Shown here: in pieces, positions 9,080 to 17,228 of the stretch
Layout of the letters: every line of letters begins with the position of its first letter
Numbering within the stretch: position 1 is the stretch's first letter
NCBI GenBank assembly: GCA_030840615.1
Contig: JAVEEE010000068.1
Location: 1 to 23,945 of the forward strand
Source of the DNA: Frankiaceae bacterium
GTDB lineage: Bacteria > Actinomycetota > Actinomycetes > JAFAQI01
Reading direction: 5' to 3'
DNA: 23,945 nucleotides
Made by a program: the position numbers and the translations under genes
The notes under the pieces: generated by a model
The model's database searches: none
The model's input: only the letters and a program-made list of their open reading frames with translations
Told to the model about the DNA's origin: nothing

Positions 9080-10471
9080 ATGTCTGAGCTGGTCATCGAG
9101 CTGCCCGGATTTGCCGGCACGATCTTCAGGCCGGGTGACCCGGACTACGACGAGGCGCGCACCGTGTTCAATGCCATGGTCGACCGCCGCCCGGCGCTGA
9201 TCGCCCGCTGCACCTGCACCGCCGACGTGTCCGCCGCGGTGCGCTTCGCCCGGGCCAACAACCTCGAGATCTCCGTCTACGGCGGCGGTCACAGCGTCAC
9301 CGGCGCCGCGGTTGTCGATGGCGGCATGTGCGTCGACCTGCGCGGGCTCAAGACGATCGCCATCGACGCGCAGAAGCGCGTCGCCCGCGCCGGCGGCGGT
9401 ATGACCTGGGGCGAGTTCGACGCCGCGACGCAGGAGCACGGCCTTGCCGTCACCGGCGGCCGGGTGCCGTCGACGGGCATCGGCGGCCTCGCGCTCGGCA
9501 GCGGCAGCGGCTGGCTCGAGCGCGCGCTCGGCTTCACCTGCGACAACCTGCTCGAGGCCGAGATCGTCACCGCGACCGGCGACGTGGTCACCGCATCGGC
9601 TGCGGACAACCCGGACCTGTTCTGGGCGATCCGCGGCGGCGGCGGCAACTTCGGCATCGTCACGCATTTCACGTTGCGGCTGCACCCGGTGGGGCCGCTG
9701 CTGTGGGGCGGCATGCTCATCTTCCCGGGACCGCGCGGCGCCGAGGTGCTGAAGGCCTACCGCGACTTCGTCGCCAAGGCACCCGACGAGGTCGGCAGCG
9801 GCCTCGCATTCCTCACCGCGCCGCCCGAGGAGTTCGTGCCGGAGCCGGCGCGCGGCCACCCGTGCATCGGCGTCATCTGCGCCTACCTCGGTGACCCGGC
9901 CGACGGTCCTGCGGCGTACGCGCCGTTGCTCGAGCTCGCGCCGGCCGTGGCGATGGTCGACGTGATGCCCTATGTCGTCATCCAGTCGCTCATCGCGCCG
10001 GGCAACCCAAAGGGCCGGTTCAACTACTGGACCGCCGACTTCTACGACGACCTCTCCGACGAGGCGGTCGACGTGCTCGCCGGGATCGCCGGGCAGCCGT
10101 CGTCACCGTTCAACCAGATCATCGTCGTTCCCGGCGGCGGCGCGATCGCACGCATCGACGACGAGGCGACGGCGTTCGGGTCACGGCAGGCGGCGTTCAA
10201 CATCCACTACCTCGGGATGTGGGAGGGCCAGGCCGACTCGCAGCGTCACATCGACTACATCAAGCACCTCGCGGGCGCGATGAAGCCCTGGTCGACCGGA
10301 GCGGTCTACCTCAACTTCCTCGGCGACGAAGGCCCCAGCCGGGTGGAGGCCGGCTTCGGGCCTGCGAAGTTCGCGCGGATGCAGCAGATCAAGGCGCAGT
10401 GGGACCCGGAGAACGTCTTCCACATCAACCAGAACATCCCACCGGCGCCGTCGGTCCCGCCCCAGCGCTAG
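9080..10471 (+). CDS. BBE-type FAD-linked oxidoreductase
   Basis: This 463-aa protein starts at ATG 9080, preceded by a GGGGGA ribosome site. The N-terminal half is a PCMH-type FAD-binding domain: NLEISVYGGGHSVTGAAV, GGMTWGEFDAATQEHGLAV, STGIGGLALGSGSGWLERAL, and DLFWAIRGGGGNFGIVT. The C-terminal end has the berberine-bridge (BBE) motif NVFHINQNIPP. His71 in GGGH sits where family members bind FAD covalently through 8-alpha-histidyl. At the place where bicovalent members carry a Cys, the sequence reads GGRVPST with Val129, so FAD is expected to be held by His alone. Family members oxidise alcohols, sugars or alkaloid-like compounds, often in secondary metabolism. No signal peptide is seen, so it is probably cytoplasmic. 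The substrate is unknown. Confidence 0.92.
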   Translation: MSELVIELPGFAGTIFRPGDPDYDEARTVFNAMVDRRPALIARCTCTADVSAAVRFARANNLEISVYGGGHSVTGAAVVDGGMCVDLRGLKTIAIDAQKRVARAGGGMTWGEFDAATQEHGLAVTGGRVPSTGIGGLALGSGSGWLERALGFTCDNLLEAEIVTATGDVVTASAADNPDLFWAIRGGGGNFGIVTHFTLRLHPVGPLLWGGMLIFPGPRGAEVLKAYRDFVAKAPDEVGSGLAFLTAPPEEFVPEPARGHPCIGVICAYLGDPADGPAAYAPLLELAPAVAMVDVMPYVVIQSLIAPGNPKGRFNYWTADFYDDLSDEAVDVLAGIAGQPSSPFNQIIVVPGGGAIARIDDEATAFGSRQAAFNIHYLGMWEGQADSQRHIDYIKHLAGAMKPWSTGAVYLNFLGDEGPSRVEAGFGPAKFARMQQIKAQWDPENVFHINQNIPPAPSVPPQR

Positions 10472-10480
10472 CCCCTCGCC

Positions 10481-10532
10481 CCCTCGGACTTGTCAGCCGC
10501 TGATCGAGCTCTAGGTCGATGAGCGGCTGACA
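10481..10532. repeat. Palindromic 52-bp repeat, upstream copy
   Basis: This element begins 10 nt after the oxidoreductase stop. Its core is an imperfect palindrome: left arm 10491-10507 (TGTCAGCCGCTGATCGA), an 8-nt centre, and right arm 10516-10532, with one mismatch in 17 pairs. Ten further bases on the left (CCCTCGGACT) are also shared with the second copy at 11529-11580. The two copies agree at 47 of 52 positions and have the same orientation. It could act as a stem-loop terminator, although no T-run follows, as a protein-binding site, or as a mobile repeat. It lies about 80 nt upstream of the DUF559 gene. Confidence 0.85.
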
Positions 10533-10615
10533 ACTTCGCTGTGGACAGGGATTCCGTGACGCACAACCGCGGCTGACCCGGCTCCCAGCTGCCGGGCACG
10601 ACCGAGCATGGCGTG

Positions 10616-11551
10616 ATGCCACTGTCCGATCGCCCCCATTCGTCGCATCTGCGCGAGCTTGCCGCCGATCAGGACGACGTCGTCTCGCGCGAGCAGCTGC
10701 TCGCGCTGGGCTTCAGCCAGGGTGAGATTGCGGCGCAGGTCGAGGCGGGTCGCTGGCGCCGGCCGAACGAGGCCGTGATCGTCCTGCACAACGGGCCGTT
10801 GACGCGCGACCAGCGGGAATGGGCTGCGCTGCTGTCTGCGCCGGCACCGACGGCGCTCTGCGGTCTCACCGCTGCGCGGCGCGGAGGCCTGACGGGGTTC
10901 GACACCGACGTGGTGCACGTGCTCGTCCAACGCGGCGCGAGGTTGCTCCCACTGCCCGGCGTAGCTGTGAAGGTGCACGAGTCGAGGCGGTTCACCGCCG
11001 CGGACATCTTCGTGCTCAACATGCCGTTTCGGGTGAGCATTGAGCGCGCTCTCATAGACGCAGCTGCATGGTCGCGGTCTCCGCGAGAGGCAGCGCGCAT
11101 CGTCGTAGCAGGAGTGCAGCAACGGCTCACGACGGCCCGCAGCCTGCTCGATGAGCTCGAGCGGGCCGGCCGGGTTCGGCATTGCCGGCTTATGGAGCTT
11201 CTCCTCGCGGATCTACTCGGTGGTGCTCAGGCGTTGTCCGAAGTCGAGTTCCTGCGGTTCTGTCGACGCCACGGGTTGCCACGGCCAGAGCTGAACCGCC
11301 GAAACGACAGCACCGGCCGGACCCGCTATCTCGACGCCGTGTTCACGCTGCCGGATGGCCGCAGAGTCCGCGTGGAGATCGACGGCGGCGTGCACCTGTC
11401 GCTCACGCAGCGCTGGCTCGACACGAGCCGTGACAACGACCTGGTGATCGCCGGCCGCGCTGCGCTGCGTTTCCCCAGCGTTGCCATCTACGCGAATGAC
11501 GCCGGCGCCGTTCGCCAACTACGCCAAGCCCTCGGACTTGTCAGCGCCTGA
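10616..11551 (+). CDS. DUF559 / AbiEi-like domain protein
   Basis: This is a 311-aa protein from ATG 10616. A GTG directly in front (10613) is an alternative start, and no clear ribosome site marks either. The N-terminal part (about 10-60) has the pattern of the winged-helix domain shared with AbiEi-type antitoxins (DVVSREQLLALGFSQGEIAA, then GRWRR). The C-terminal part has a DUF559 / very-short-patch-repair-like nuclease pattern: YLDAVFTLPDGRRVRVEIDG, with Asp240, Glu254 and Asp256 as possible metal ligands, and the closing strand-helix elements. Such solitary proteins are common in actinomycetes and their role is not established; no partner toxin gene is present. It lies between two copies of a 52-bp palindromic repeat. 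The downstream copy overlaps its 3' end and encodes its last residues (LGLVSA) and stop. Confidence 0.85.
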   Translation: MPLSDRPHSSHLRELAADQDDVVSREQLLALGFSQGEIAAQVEAGRWRRPNEAVIVLHNGPLTRDQREWAALLSAPAPTALCGLTAARRGGLTGFDTDVVHVLVQRGARLLPLPGVAVKVHESRRFTAADIFVLNMPFRVSIERALIDAAAWSRSPREAARIVVAGVQQRLTTARSLLDELERAGRVRHCRLMELLLADLLGGAQALSEVEFLRFCRRHGLPRPELNRRNDSTGRTRYLDAVFTLPDGRRVRVEIDGGVHLSLTQRWLDTSRDNDLVIAGRAALRFPSVAIYANDAGAVRQLRQALGLVSA

Positions 11552-11580
11552 TCGAGCTATGGGTCGATCAGCGGCTGACA
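11529..11580. repeat. Palindromic 52-bp repeat, downstream copy
   Basis: This is the second copy of the element at 10481-10532, direct orientation, 47/52 identical. The palindrome has arms at 11539-11555 and 11564-11580 with an 8-nt centre and two mismatches. The left part lies inside the DUF559 gene and supplies its final codons and TGA stop (11549-11551). The right arm ends 7 nt before the stop of the convergent gene at 11588. The position between convergent genes would suit a bidirectional terminator, but the shared flanking bases argue for a repeat family. Confidence 0.85.
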
Positions 11581-11587
11581 GGTGTGG

Positions 11588-12199
11588 CTAGCGGCGGAAC
11601 GGGACGACGAGCTTGCTCTGCCGACCCTCGCCGTACGACGCGCCGGTGAGCAGCACGCCCGCGTTCATGTCGACGTCAGCTTCGATGGACCTCGCGACCT
11701 TGCCGTTGAGCTTGGCCGGGATCTTCATGCTCACGCGAACGGCGTAGGCGCTGCCCGGTGCAGCGACACCGGAGCCGCTGGCCTTGCCGACGGTCACACC
11801 GTTGATCTTGATGGTGATGTCCGCGCCGGCCGGGCCGCCTGTGCTGTCGGGCGAGGTCACCGGACCGAGGGTGGCGACGACGAGCGGGTAGTTGGTGATG
11901 TAGACGGTGCCGGTGAGCTTGCGGGATGCATCGATCTTGAAGCCGGCCGCGGAGCCGACGCTGCGGTAGGCATCCGACGCGAACTCGCCGTTGCCGCCGT
12001 AGCCCAGGGTCTGAGACTCACAGGCCGAGCCGGCGGGTGCCGTCTTGGTGAGCACGTAGGCGGGGGTGCAGCCGGCCGTGTCGTTCGTGCCGGCGTTGTC
12101 GAAGAACAGCGTCCGGCTGGTGGCAGCCTGCGACGGCAGCGCGAACGCACCGACAGACGTCGCGGCAACGATCCCCAGCACCACGCGGGTGTACTTCAT
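11588..12199 (-). CDS. Secreted protein of unknown function
   Basis: This is a 203-aa protein with a clear Sec signal peptide (MKYTRVVLGIVAATSVGAF, cleavage after SQA near residue 25). A strong ribosome site (GGGGAGGG, complement of 12209-12216) lies 9 nt before the ATG. The mature protein is Gly/Ala/Thr/Val-rich, has two cysteines (in GCTPAY and SACESQ) that could form one disulfide, and reads as alternating short strands, consistent with an extracellular beta-sandwich. No membrane anchor follows, so it is probably released or loosely wall-bound. I do not recognise the family. It lies 116 nt downstream of the integrin-like gene, behind a possible terminator, so it may have its own promoter. 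It is convergent with the DUF559 gene. Confidence 0.85.
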   Translation of the reverse strand: MKYTRVVLGIVAATSVGAFALPSQAATSRTLFFDNAGTNDTAGCTPAYVLTKTAPAGSACESQTLGYGGNGEFASDAYRSVGSAAGFKIDASRKLTGTVYITNYPLVVATLGPVTSPDSTGGPAGADITIKINGVTVGKASGSGVAAPGSAYAVRVSMKIPAKLNGKVARSIEADVDMNAGVLLTGASYGEGRQSKLVVPFRR

Positions 12200-12294
12200 G
12201 GCTGCGTTCCCTCCCCGAAGGACAACTTGCTCGAACTAACGATTCGCGCCCGCAAAGGAAACTCCTGCCCCGCGTGCGGCCGAGATGTCCGGTT
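12200..12294 (-). promoter_or_regulatory. Possible promoter region of the 203-aa secreted protein
   Basis: This is the gap between the hairpin after the integrin-like gene and the start at 12199. Reading the minus strand, a GGAGTT is followed 18 nt later by CGTTAG, which loosely resembles an extracytoplasmic-function sigma promoter. The match is weak and no sigma-70 type pair is convincing. The region is less GC-rich than the genes around it. Confidence 0.2.
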
Positions 12295-12313
12295 CGGCGC
12301 CGCCGCGGCGCCG
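12295..12313 (-). terminator. GC hairpin after the integrin-like gene
   Basis: Two perfect copies of the self-complementary octamer CGGCGCCG (12295-12302 and 12306-12313) separated by CCG form an 8-bp stem with a 3-nt loop. It starts 3 nt after the stop codon of the minus-strand gene. No T-run follows, as is common for hairpins in high-GC actinomycetes, so termination activity is inferred. Confidence 0.4.
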
Positions 12314-12315
12314 GC

Positions 12316-14985
12316 TCAGCGCCGGTGCCAGGCCGCGGCAAAGCGACGGCGGGCGGCGTAACCGGTCGCGGCCGCAAGCAGCAGAGCCGCGCCGCCACCG
12401 AGGCGACTCATCGCGAGCTCGGTGCTCGCCTCCTCGTCGATCCCCGTCTCCGCACCGGCGAAGGCCAGCTGCCGCTGCTCCTCCTCCTGACTGGCGAAGC
12501 CGACGTTGGCATTGAGCGCAGGGTTCGGGTTCGGGTTCGGATTGGGAATCGGGTTGCCCGGCTGCGCCTGTACGACGGCCGCCGCCGGCGGCACGACAGC
12601 CGCGACGGTCTCCGGCGGGATCAGCGGGTGGTGCACTGCCACCGGCACGCCGCCACAAGCGACCTGGGCAGCGGACGACGTGAGCACCCGGTGCCCGTCG
12701 GTGGCGTTGACGTCGAAGCCGTAGACGTGCCGCTTGTGCACCCTCGGGCACGTGTAGCGCACGGTGTAGTCGATGGTGTTGTCGCTCTTGAGGTTGATCT
12801 GCGGGAACGCGGTCGGGCGTACGACGCTGGCGATGCCATGCGCGCCGGCGAACTGGAGCCCGACCGTCCTCATGTCGGGGATCGACGCCGCCGTGGTCGT
12901 GATCACCGGTGCGAGGTGCAGCGAGGACGACGACGGCTTGATCTGGATCCCGCCGACGCTGACGCCCGAGCTCTTGTGCAGCGGCACAGGACAGACGATC
13001 GGGTCGCCGGCCTTGATGTCGACGACCAGGTTGCCGTCGCAGTCCACCCCGCCGCGCGGCGCGAGCGCGCCGGTCGCGAGCCCCAGCTCGCTCTGGTCCC
13101 GGAACGACCGGAAGCCTTGTGGCTTGCCCTTGTCGTCGATGGTCTGCACCGCGAGACCGATCGGGTAGATCAGGCGATCCTTCATCGCGGCGACCGTCTC
13201 GCCCCAGGTGGGCGTGAGGTAGTCCGACTCGCGGTGGAACACGTTGTCCGTCGCGAGCACTGCGAGCCGCAGCGAGTCCGAGCGGTAGCCCGCGTCGAGG
13301 CCGGGCTTGATCACGGTCTTGCGGCCATAGGTCTGCCCCGCGCCGGTCGTCGACTGGTAGAGCGCGGTGAGGTCGGACTCGGCCGCATCGCCTCCTCCCA
13401 CCGCCCGCAGTTGCGACAGCGCGTGGTGCAGTGACGCGTCGACCGGACCGATCCTGCGGCGCAGCATGTAGGGGTAGTCACCGATGTCGCCGTCGCCCAT
13501 GTCGGCGACTGTCGGGGAGTAGTCGCGGAAGTCGGCGAGGCCGAACTGCACGTCGAGGCCGATCGTGCCGAGATCGTTCACGATCGTCGCGAGATCCTGG
13601 CGCAGCCCGTCGATCGTCTTGTCTTCGCTCTGGGTCGTGTCGACGAGCAGCATCACGTCGATCGGTGACGGGGTGCGGGGCACCAGCAGGTGATAGGTCA
13701 CGTCCCGGTGCCCACCGGCGGGGATCGCGAGCGTCGTGTGGCCGGGTGTCAACGTCGACGGGAAGTGATGCGGCTGCACCTGGCGCAGCAGCTCGACCGG
13801 TGTGCGCCCCTTCAGCGCCTGCGCCTCGCTGCACAGGGAGAACGTCCCGCGCACCAGAGCGCCCTGGTCGGACAGGCCCACCACCGCGAAGCCGTTCGCC
13901 AACGGGGCCGACATCTGCAGCTGGGTCAGCCCGCCGACGGTGGGGCTGACGTCCTTGACGAACATCGTCCCGAGCCTGGTGCCGTGGCAGATCGGCGTCG
14001 GCTTCTGGAGCCACACCGACGCGTCGTCCGACATCGCGAACTGCGCCAGCACCGGCTGGATCGTGATGTCGGTCGGAACGACGGGGGCCGCCGCCCGGTG
14101 GAACGACAGCCCACCGTCGGGGCTCCAGTCGAAGGTGCGGCTGCGCGAGTGGCCGATGGCGAAGTTGACGTCGCCGCTGTCGCTCGCGACGTCGAAGGTC
14201 GTCACGTCGGAGGCGCCGCCGCCGAGCGGCCCGAAGTGCTTCCCGCCGTCGACTGTGCGGATGACGCCGCTGCCGTTCTGTGCGTAGAGCGAGGTGTTGA
14301 CGAAGGGGTCCGACGTGAGGTTGCCGACGTCGCTGGACTGCGCCGACGAGTTCTGCTGGGCAAACTTGCGGCCGCCGTCGAGGCTGGCGTAGATGCCGCC
14401 GTCGCCGATCGCCGAGGACGGGTCGACGACTGCGTAGACCGTCGCTGCGCTGGTGTCGACGGCGGACAGCTGCCGCACGGTGCCGGAACGCGGCAACCCC
14501 TCGCCCTCTTCGAAACCCTTGCCGGTGTAGTGCACGACGTGCGGCCGGGTCTCGAGCGCCGTCTTCGTGTTGAACGCGATGTAGACGGCGTCGGTCGCGT
14601 TGCCGGAGCTCGGCGCTGCGATGTCGGCGACGGTCGAGTTGGCCGGCAGCCGGAAGAGCCCGTTGACGGGCTCGGGCAGGACGCCGAGGCTGCCGTCTTC
14701 CGGGATCACGATCGGCGTCCACGTGCAGCCGGCGTTCTCGCTGCGCAGCACCTCGACGCCGTTGGTGGCGAGGAGCCGGTCCGGCACGAACGACGGCGCG
14801 ACGACCTGCGTCACCTTCTTCGGGCCCTCGCTGAACGGCGGCGTCGCGGCGAGCCAGTTGTCCCCGGCCTTGGCGAAGGTGCTCGTGCACTTGCCCTGCT
14901 TGGCCGCGCCGACGGAGGCGCCGACGCCACCCGCGGCGACCGTGCCGAGCACGACCGTCGCGAGCAGCAACCGAGAGGAGCGCAT
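12316..14985 (-). CDS. Anchored surface protein: Asp-box propeller plus integrin-beta-like VWA domain
   Basis: This is an 889-aa protein with a signal peptide (residues 1 to about 28). Residues about 40-400 contain Asp-box (BNR) turns: IYASLDGGRKF, IRTVDGGKHF and WSPDGGLSFHR, typical of sortilin- or sialidase-like propellers. A von Willebrand A domain spans about 440-640. Its metal site has DTTQS (Asp449, Thr451, Ser453) and TDN (Asp580). The phrases FGLADFRDYSP, GGDAAESDLTALYQ and ATDNVFH follow the integrin beta-chain version of the fold more than the standard bacterial one. A beta domain (about 640-790), an Asn-Pro repeat stretch, a Glu-rich segment and a C-terminal membrane helix with an Arg-rich tail follow. 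The protein is therefore outside the cell and membrane-anchored, probably a metal-dependent adhesion or assembly factor. It starts 11 nt after ftsH and is likely in the same transcript. Confidence 0.88.
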   Translation of the reverse strand: MRSSRLLLATVVLGTVAAGGVGASVGAAKQGKCTSTFAKAGDNWLAATPPFSEGPKKVTQVVAPSFVPDRLLATNGVEVLRSENAGCTWTPIVIPEDGSLGVLPEPVNGLFRLPANSTVADIAAPSSGNATDAVYIAFNTKTALETRPHVVHYTGKGFEEGEGLPRSGTVRQLSAVDTSAATVYAVVDPSSAIGDGGIYASLDGGRKFAQQNSSAQSSDVGNLTSDPFVNTSLYAQNGSGVIRTVDGGKHFGPLGGGASDVTTFDVASDSGDVNFAIGHSRSRTFDWSPDGGLSFHRAAAPVVPTDITIQPVLAQFAMSDDASVWLQKPTPICHGTRLGTMFVKDVSPTVGGLTQLQMSAPLANGFAVVGLSDQGALVRGTFSLCSEAQALKGRTPVELLRQVQPHHFPSTLTPGHTTLAIPAGGHRDVTYHLLVPRTPSPIDVMLLVDTTQSEDKTIDGLRQDLATIVNDLGTIGLDVQFGLADFRDYSPTVADMGDGDIGDYPYMLRRRIGPVDASLHHALSQLRAVGGGDAAESDLTALYQSTTGAGQTYGRKTVIKPGLDAGYRSDSLRLAVLATDNVFHRESDYLTPTWGETVAAMKDRLIYPIGLAVQTIDDKGKPQGFRSFRDQSELGLATGALAPRGGVDCDGNLVVDIKAGDPIVCPVPLHKSSGVSVGGIQIKPSSSSLHLAPVITTTAASIPDMRTVGLQFAGAHGIASVVRPTAFPQINLKSDNTIDYTVRYTCPRVHKRHVYGFDVNATDGHRVLTSSAAQVACGGVPVAVHHPLIPPETVAAVVPPAAAVVQAQPGNPIPNPNPNPNPALNANVGFASQEEEQRQLAFAGAETGIDEEASTELAMSRLGGGAALLLAAATGYAARRRFAAAWHRR
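12521..12556. repeat. Six degenerate hexamer repeats encoding Asn-Pro
   Basis: Three exact GGGTTC units (12521-12538) are followed by three diverged units. On the minus strand they encode an alternating Asn-Pro run in the stalk of the integrin-like protein. The tract is prone to slippage and may vary in number between strains. Confidence 0.8.
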
Positions 14986-14996
14986 GGTGATGAGGC

Positions 14997-17135
14997 TCAG
15001 CCCACCGTCGTACGCCGGCGCGGCTTGCTGCCGTTGACGCTCTTGCCGACGACGTCCTTGGCCGGCCGCTTGGCCGGCACCCCCTTGGCGCGAACAGAAC
15101 CGCGGGCGGCCGGCTGCATCTTGCGCTGCAGCTCCTCCAGGTGCTCCTGCAGTACGACGCCTTCGAGCGTCTCCTGCTGGGCGAGCGTCGTGGCGAAGTC
15201 GTCGAGCCGGCTGCGGTGGTGCTCGAGCAGCACCGCGGCGCTGGTCATCGCCTCCTGCATCAGCCGGCGGATCGCCAGGTCGGCTGCCGCCTTCGTCTCG
15301 GACGCGACGTCGGCGAGCGGCGTCTCCTCGCCGAGGTAGGCCGAGGAGTCCGAGGTGAACAGCCGCATCGGTGCGACCTCTTCGGCCATGCCGAAACGGG
15401 CGACCATGTCGCGGGCGAGCGTGGTGGCCTCCTCGAGGTCGGCCTCCACGCCGGTGGAGATCTCGCCGGTGACGAGCCGCTCGGCCGCGGAGCCGGCGAG
15501 CTTCACCGCGAGCCGGCCGCGCAGCTGCGACTCGGTGAGCATCAGCTCCTCCTCCTCGGCCCGCAGCTCGGTCGTGGCGATGGCCCGGCCGCGGGTGAGG
15601 ATCGACACCCGCTGCACCGACTGCTGCTCGTCCTGGCAGAGCGCGACGATGACGTGCCCCGCCTCGTGGTAGGACGCCCGCCGCCGCTCCTCGTCGGTCA
15701 TCAGGTGACCGCGGCGCTTCGGGCCTTCGAGCACCCGCCGGATGGCCTCGATGACATCGTCGTTGGTGACCGTGTCGCGCTCACCGCGGATGGTGAGCAG
15801 CGCGGCCTCGTTGACGACGTTGGCGAGGTCGGCGCCGGTGAAGCCGGGCGTGCGGTTGGCGATCTCTTTCCAGCTGACGTCGGTCGCGAACGGCTTGCCA
15901 CGGGCGTGGATCTTGAGGATGCGCTCGCGCCCCTCGCCGTCCGGACGCTCGATGGTGATGTGCCGGTCGAAGCGGCCCGGCCGGCGCAGTGCCGGGTCGA
16001 GGATGTCGGGACGGTTGGTCGCACCGATGACGACGATGCCGCGGGAGACGTCGAAGCCGTCCATCTCGACCAGCAGCTGGTTGAGAGTCTGCTCGCGCTC
16101 GTCGGAGCCACCGGTGCCACCGCCCGCACCGCGCTTGCGGCCGGCGGCGTCGAGCTCGTCGATGAAGATGATGGCGGGCGCAGCCGCTCTGACCCGGGCG
16201 AACAGGTCGCGGACCCGGGCCGCGCCGACGCCGACCAGGGCCTCGACGAACTCGGCACCGGCCACGGAGAAGAACGGCACCTCGGCCTCACCGGCGACCG
16301 CCTTGGCGAGCAGTGTCTTGCCGCAGCCCGGAGGGCCGAAGAGCAGCAGGCCCTTCGGCGGCGCGGCGCCCATCGACTCGTACTTGCTCGGGTCTTTCAG
16401 GTAGTCGACGACCTCGCGGAGCTCGGCGACGGCCTCGTCGACACCACCGGCGTCTTCGAACGTGATCTTCGAGGCGCCCTTGCGGACGCGACCCTTGCGG
16501 AGCTGGCTGAAGTCGGTGACGTCACCGATCGCGCCGCCGCCGCCACGCCCACCCGGGGCCAGCAGGAGGGCGAAGACCGTGGCGAGGATCAGCAGCGGCA
16601 ACAGGAACGTCGTGACCATCTTCAGGCGCTGCTTGCCGTCCTGGTGGTCGACGTGGACGGCCGCCCCACCGGCGTTGAGCCCGCGGTAGAGGTCGGCGGT
16701 CAGCGGCGCGCTCTGCGGATAGTCGGCGTAGAACTGGCCGGCGGTAGCCGGCTGGTTGACCGGGCTGCTGGCCGGCAGCCGGGGGTCGGCGTTGGTGACG
16801 CCCGTGCCGGCGACGAACGTGCCGACGATCCGGTTGTCGACGTCGCGGAACGTGGCCGACACGACCCGGTTGTTGCTCGCCAGCGTCGAGAGCTCGTCGA
16901 GACCGAGCCGCTGGCCCGGGGCCGGGGCGGAGAAGATCGAGTTGAGGGCCAGGAAGAACAGCCCCAGCAGGATGACCAGCAAGCCGATCAGAGCGCGGCT
17001 GACGCCCCGCTTGCGCCCGCGGGCCGCCCGCTTGCGCTGCCGGTCGCGCCAGACCTGGCTGAGCCGTTGCGGCACCTGTCGCACGATCGTGAGGCCACGG
17101 TTGCCGCTGTCTTCAGGCATGGGAGTGCCCGCCAC
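14997..17135 (-). CDS. ftsH: FtsH-type membrane AAA/M41 metalloprotease
   Basis: This 712-aa protein degrades membrane and cytosolic substrates using ATP, as a membrane hexamer. Two membrane helices (about 46-68 and 175-194) flank an extracytoplasmic domain of about 100 residues. The AAA module has Walker A GPPGCGKT (267-274), Walker B FIDELDA (324-330) and RRPGRFDR (384-391). The protease has HEAGH (490-494), with Asp566 as the expected third zinc ligand. In the pore loop the usual Met-Phe-Val-Gly reads Ala-Leu-Val-Gly (299-302), so the aromatic gripping residue is Leu300. The tail is basic. I chose GTG 17135 because GAGGAGAG sits just before it; a longer frame to ATG 17222 adds a low-complexity leader without a ribosome site, and ATG 17120 has none either. 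The downstream integrin-like gene starts 11 nt after the stop. The basic fold is certain; whether it is the main FtsH or a paralogue is not. Confidence 0.95.
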   Translation of the reverse strand: MAGTPMPEDSGNRGLTIVRQVPQRLSQVWRDRQRKRAARGRKRGVSRALIGLLVILLGLFFLALNSIFSAPAPGQRLGLDELSTLASNNRVVSATFRDVDNRIVGTFVAGTGVTNADPRLPASSPVNQPATAGQFYADYPQSAPLTADLYRGLNAGGAAVHVDHQDGKQRLKMVTTFLLPLLILATVFALLLAPGGRGGGGAIGDVTDFSQLRKGRVRKGASKITFEDAGGVDEAVAELREVVDYLKDPSKYESMGAAPPKGLLLFGPPGCGKTLLAKAVAGEAEVPFFSVAGAEFVEALVGVGAARVRDLFARVRAAAPAIIFIDELDAAGRKRGAGGGTGGSDEREQTLNQLLVEMDGFDVSRGIVVIGATNRPDILDPALRRPGRFDRHITIERPDGEGRERILKIHARGKPFATDVSWKEIANRTPGFTGADLANVVNEAALLTIRGERDTVTNDDVIEAIRRVLEGPKRRGHLMTDEERRRASYHEAGHVIVALCQDEQQSVQRVSILTRGRAIATTELRAEEEELMLTESQLRGRLAVKLAGSAAERLVTGEISTGVEADLEEATTLARDMVARFGMAEEVAPMRLFTSDSSAYLGEETPLADVASETKAAADLAIRRLMQEAMTSAAVLLEHHRSRLDDFATTLAQQETLEGVVLQEHLEELQRKMQPAARGSVRAKGVPAKRPAKDVVGKSVNGSKPRRRTTVG

Positions 17136-17138
17136 GTT

Positions 17139-17146
17139 CTCTCCTC
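17139..17146 (-). promoter_or_regulatory. Ribosome binding site that fixes the ftsH start
   Basis: The minus strand reads GAGGAGAG followed by AAC and GTG at 17135. This is the only good Shine-Dalgarno match among the candidate starts at 17222, 17135 and 17120. Confidence 0.7.
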
Positions 17147-17228
17147 GAGGGCTCGCCGCACCGGTCACCGAACTGGGCCGCCTGTGACCTGCTATGTCGT
17201 GAATCCTTCGACAATCCACCATCTTGCA

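Noticed and set aside
12521..12556. Short tandem repeats that could suggest a CRISPR array
   Set aside because: The units are 6 bp with no spacers and lie in frame inside a gene, encoding Asn-Pro.
13627..13641. Thr in place of the first Ser in the metal-site motif of the VWA domain
   Set aside because: DTT-x-S is a common working version of this motif, so the site is not considered broken.
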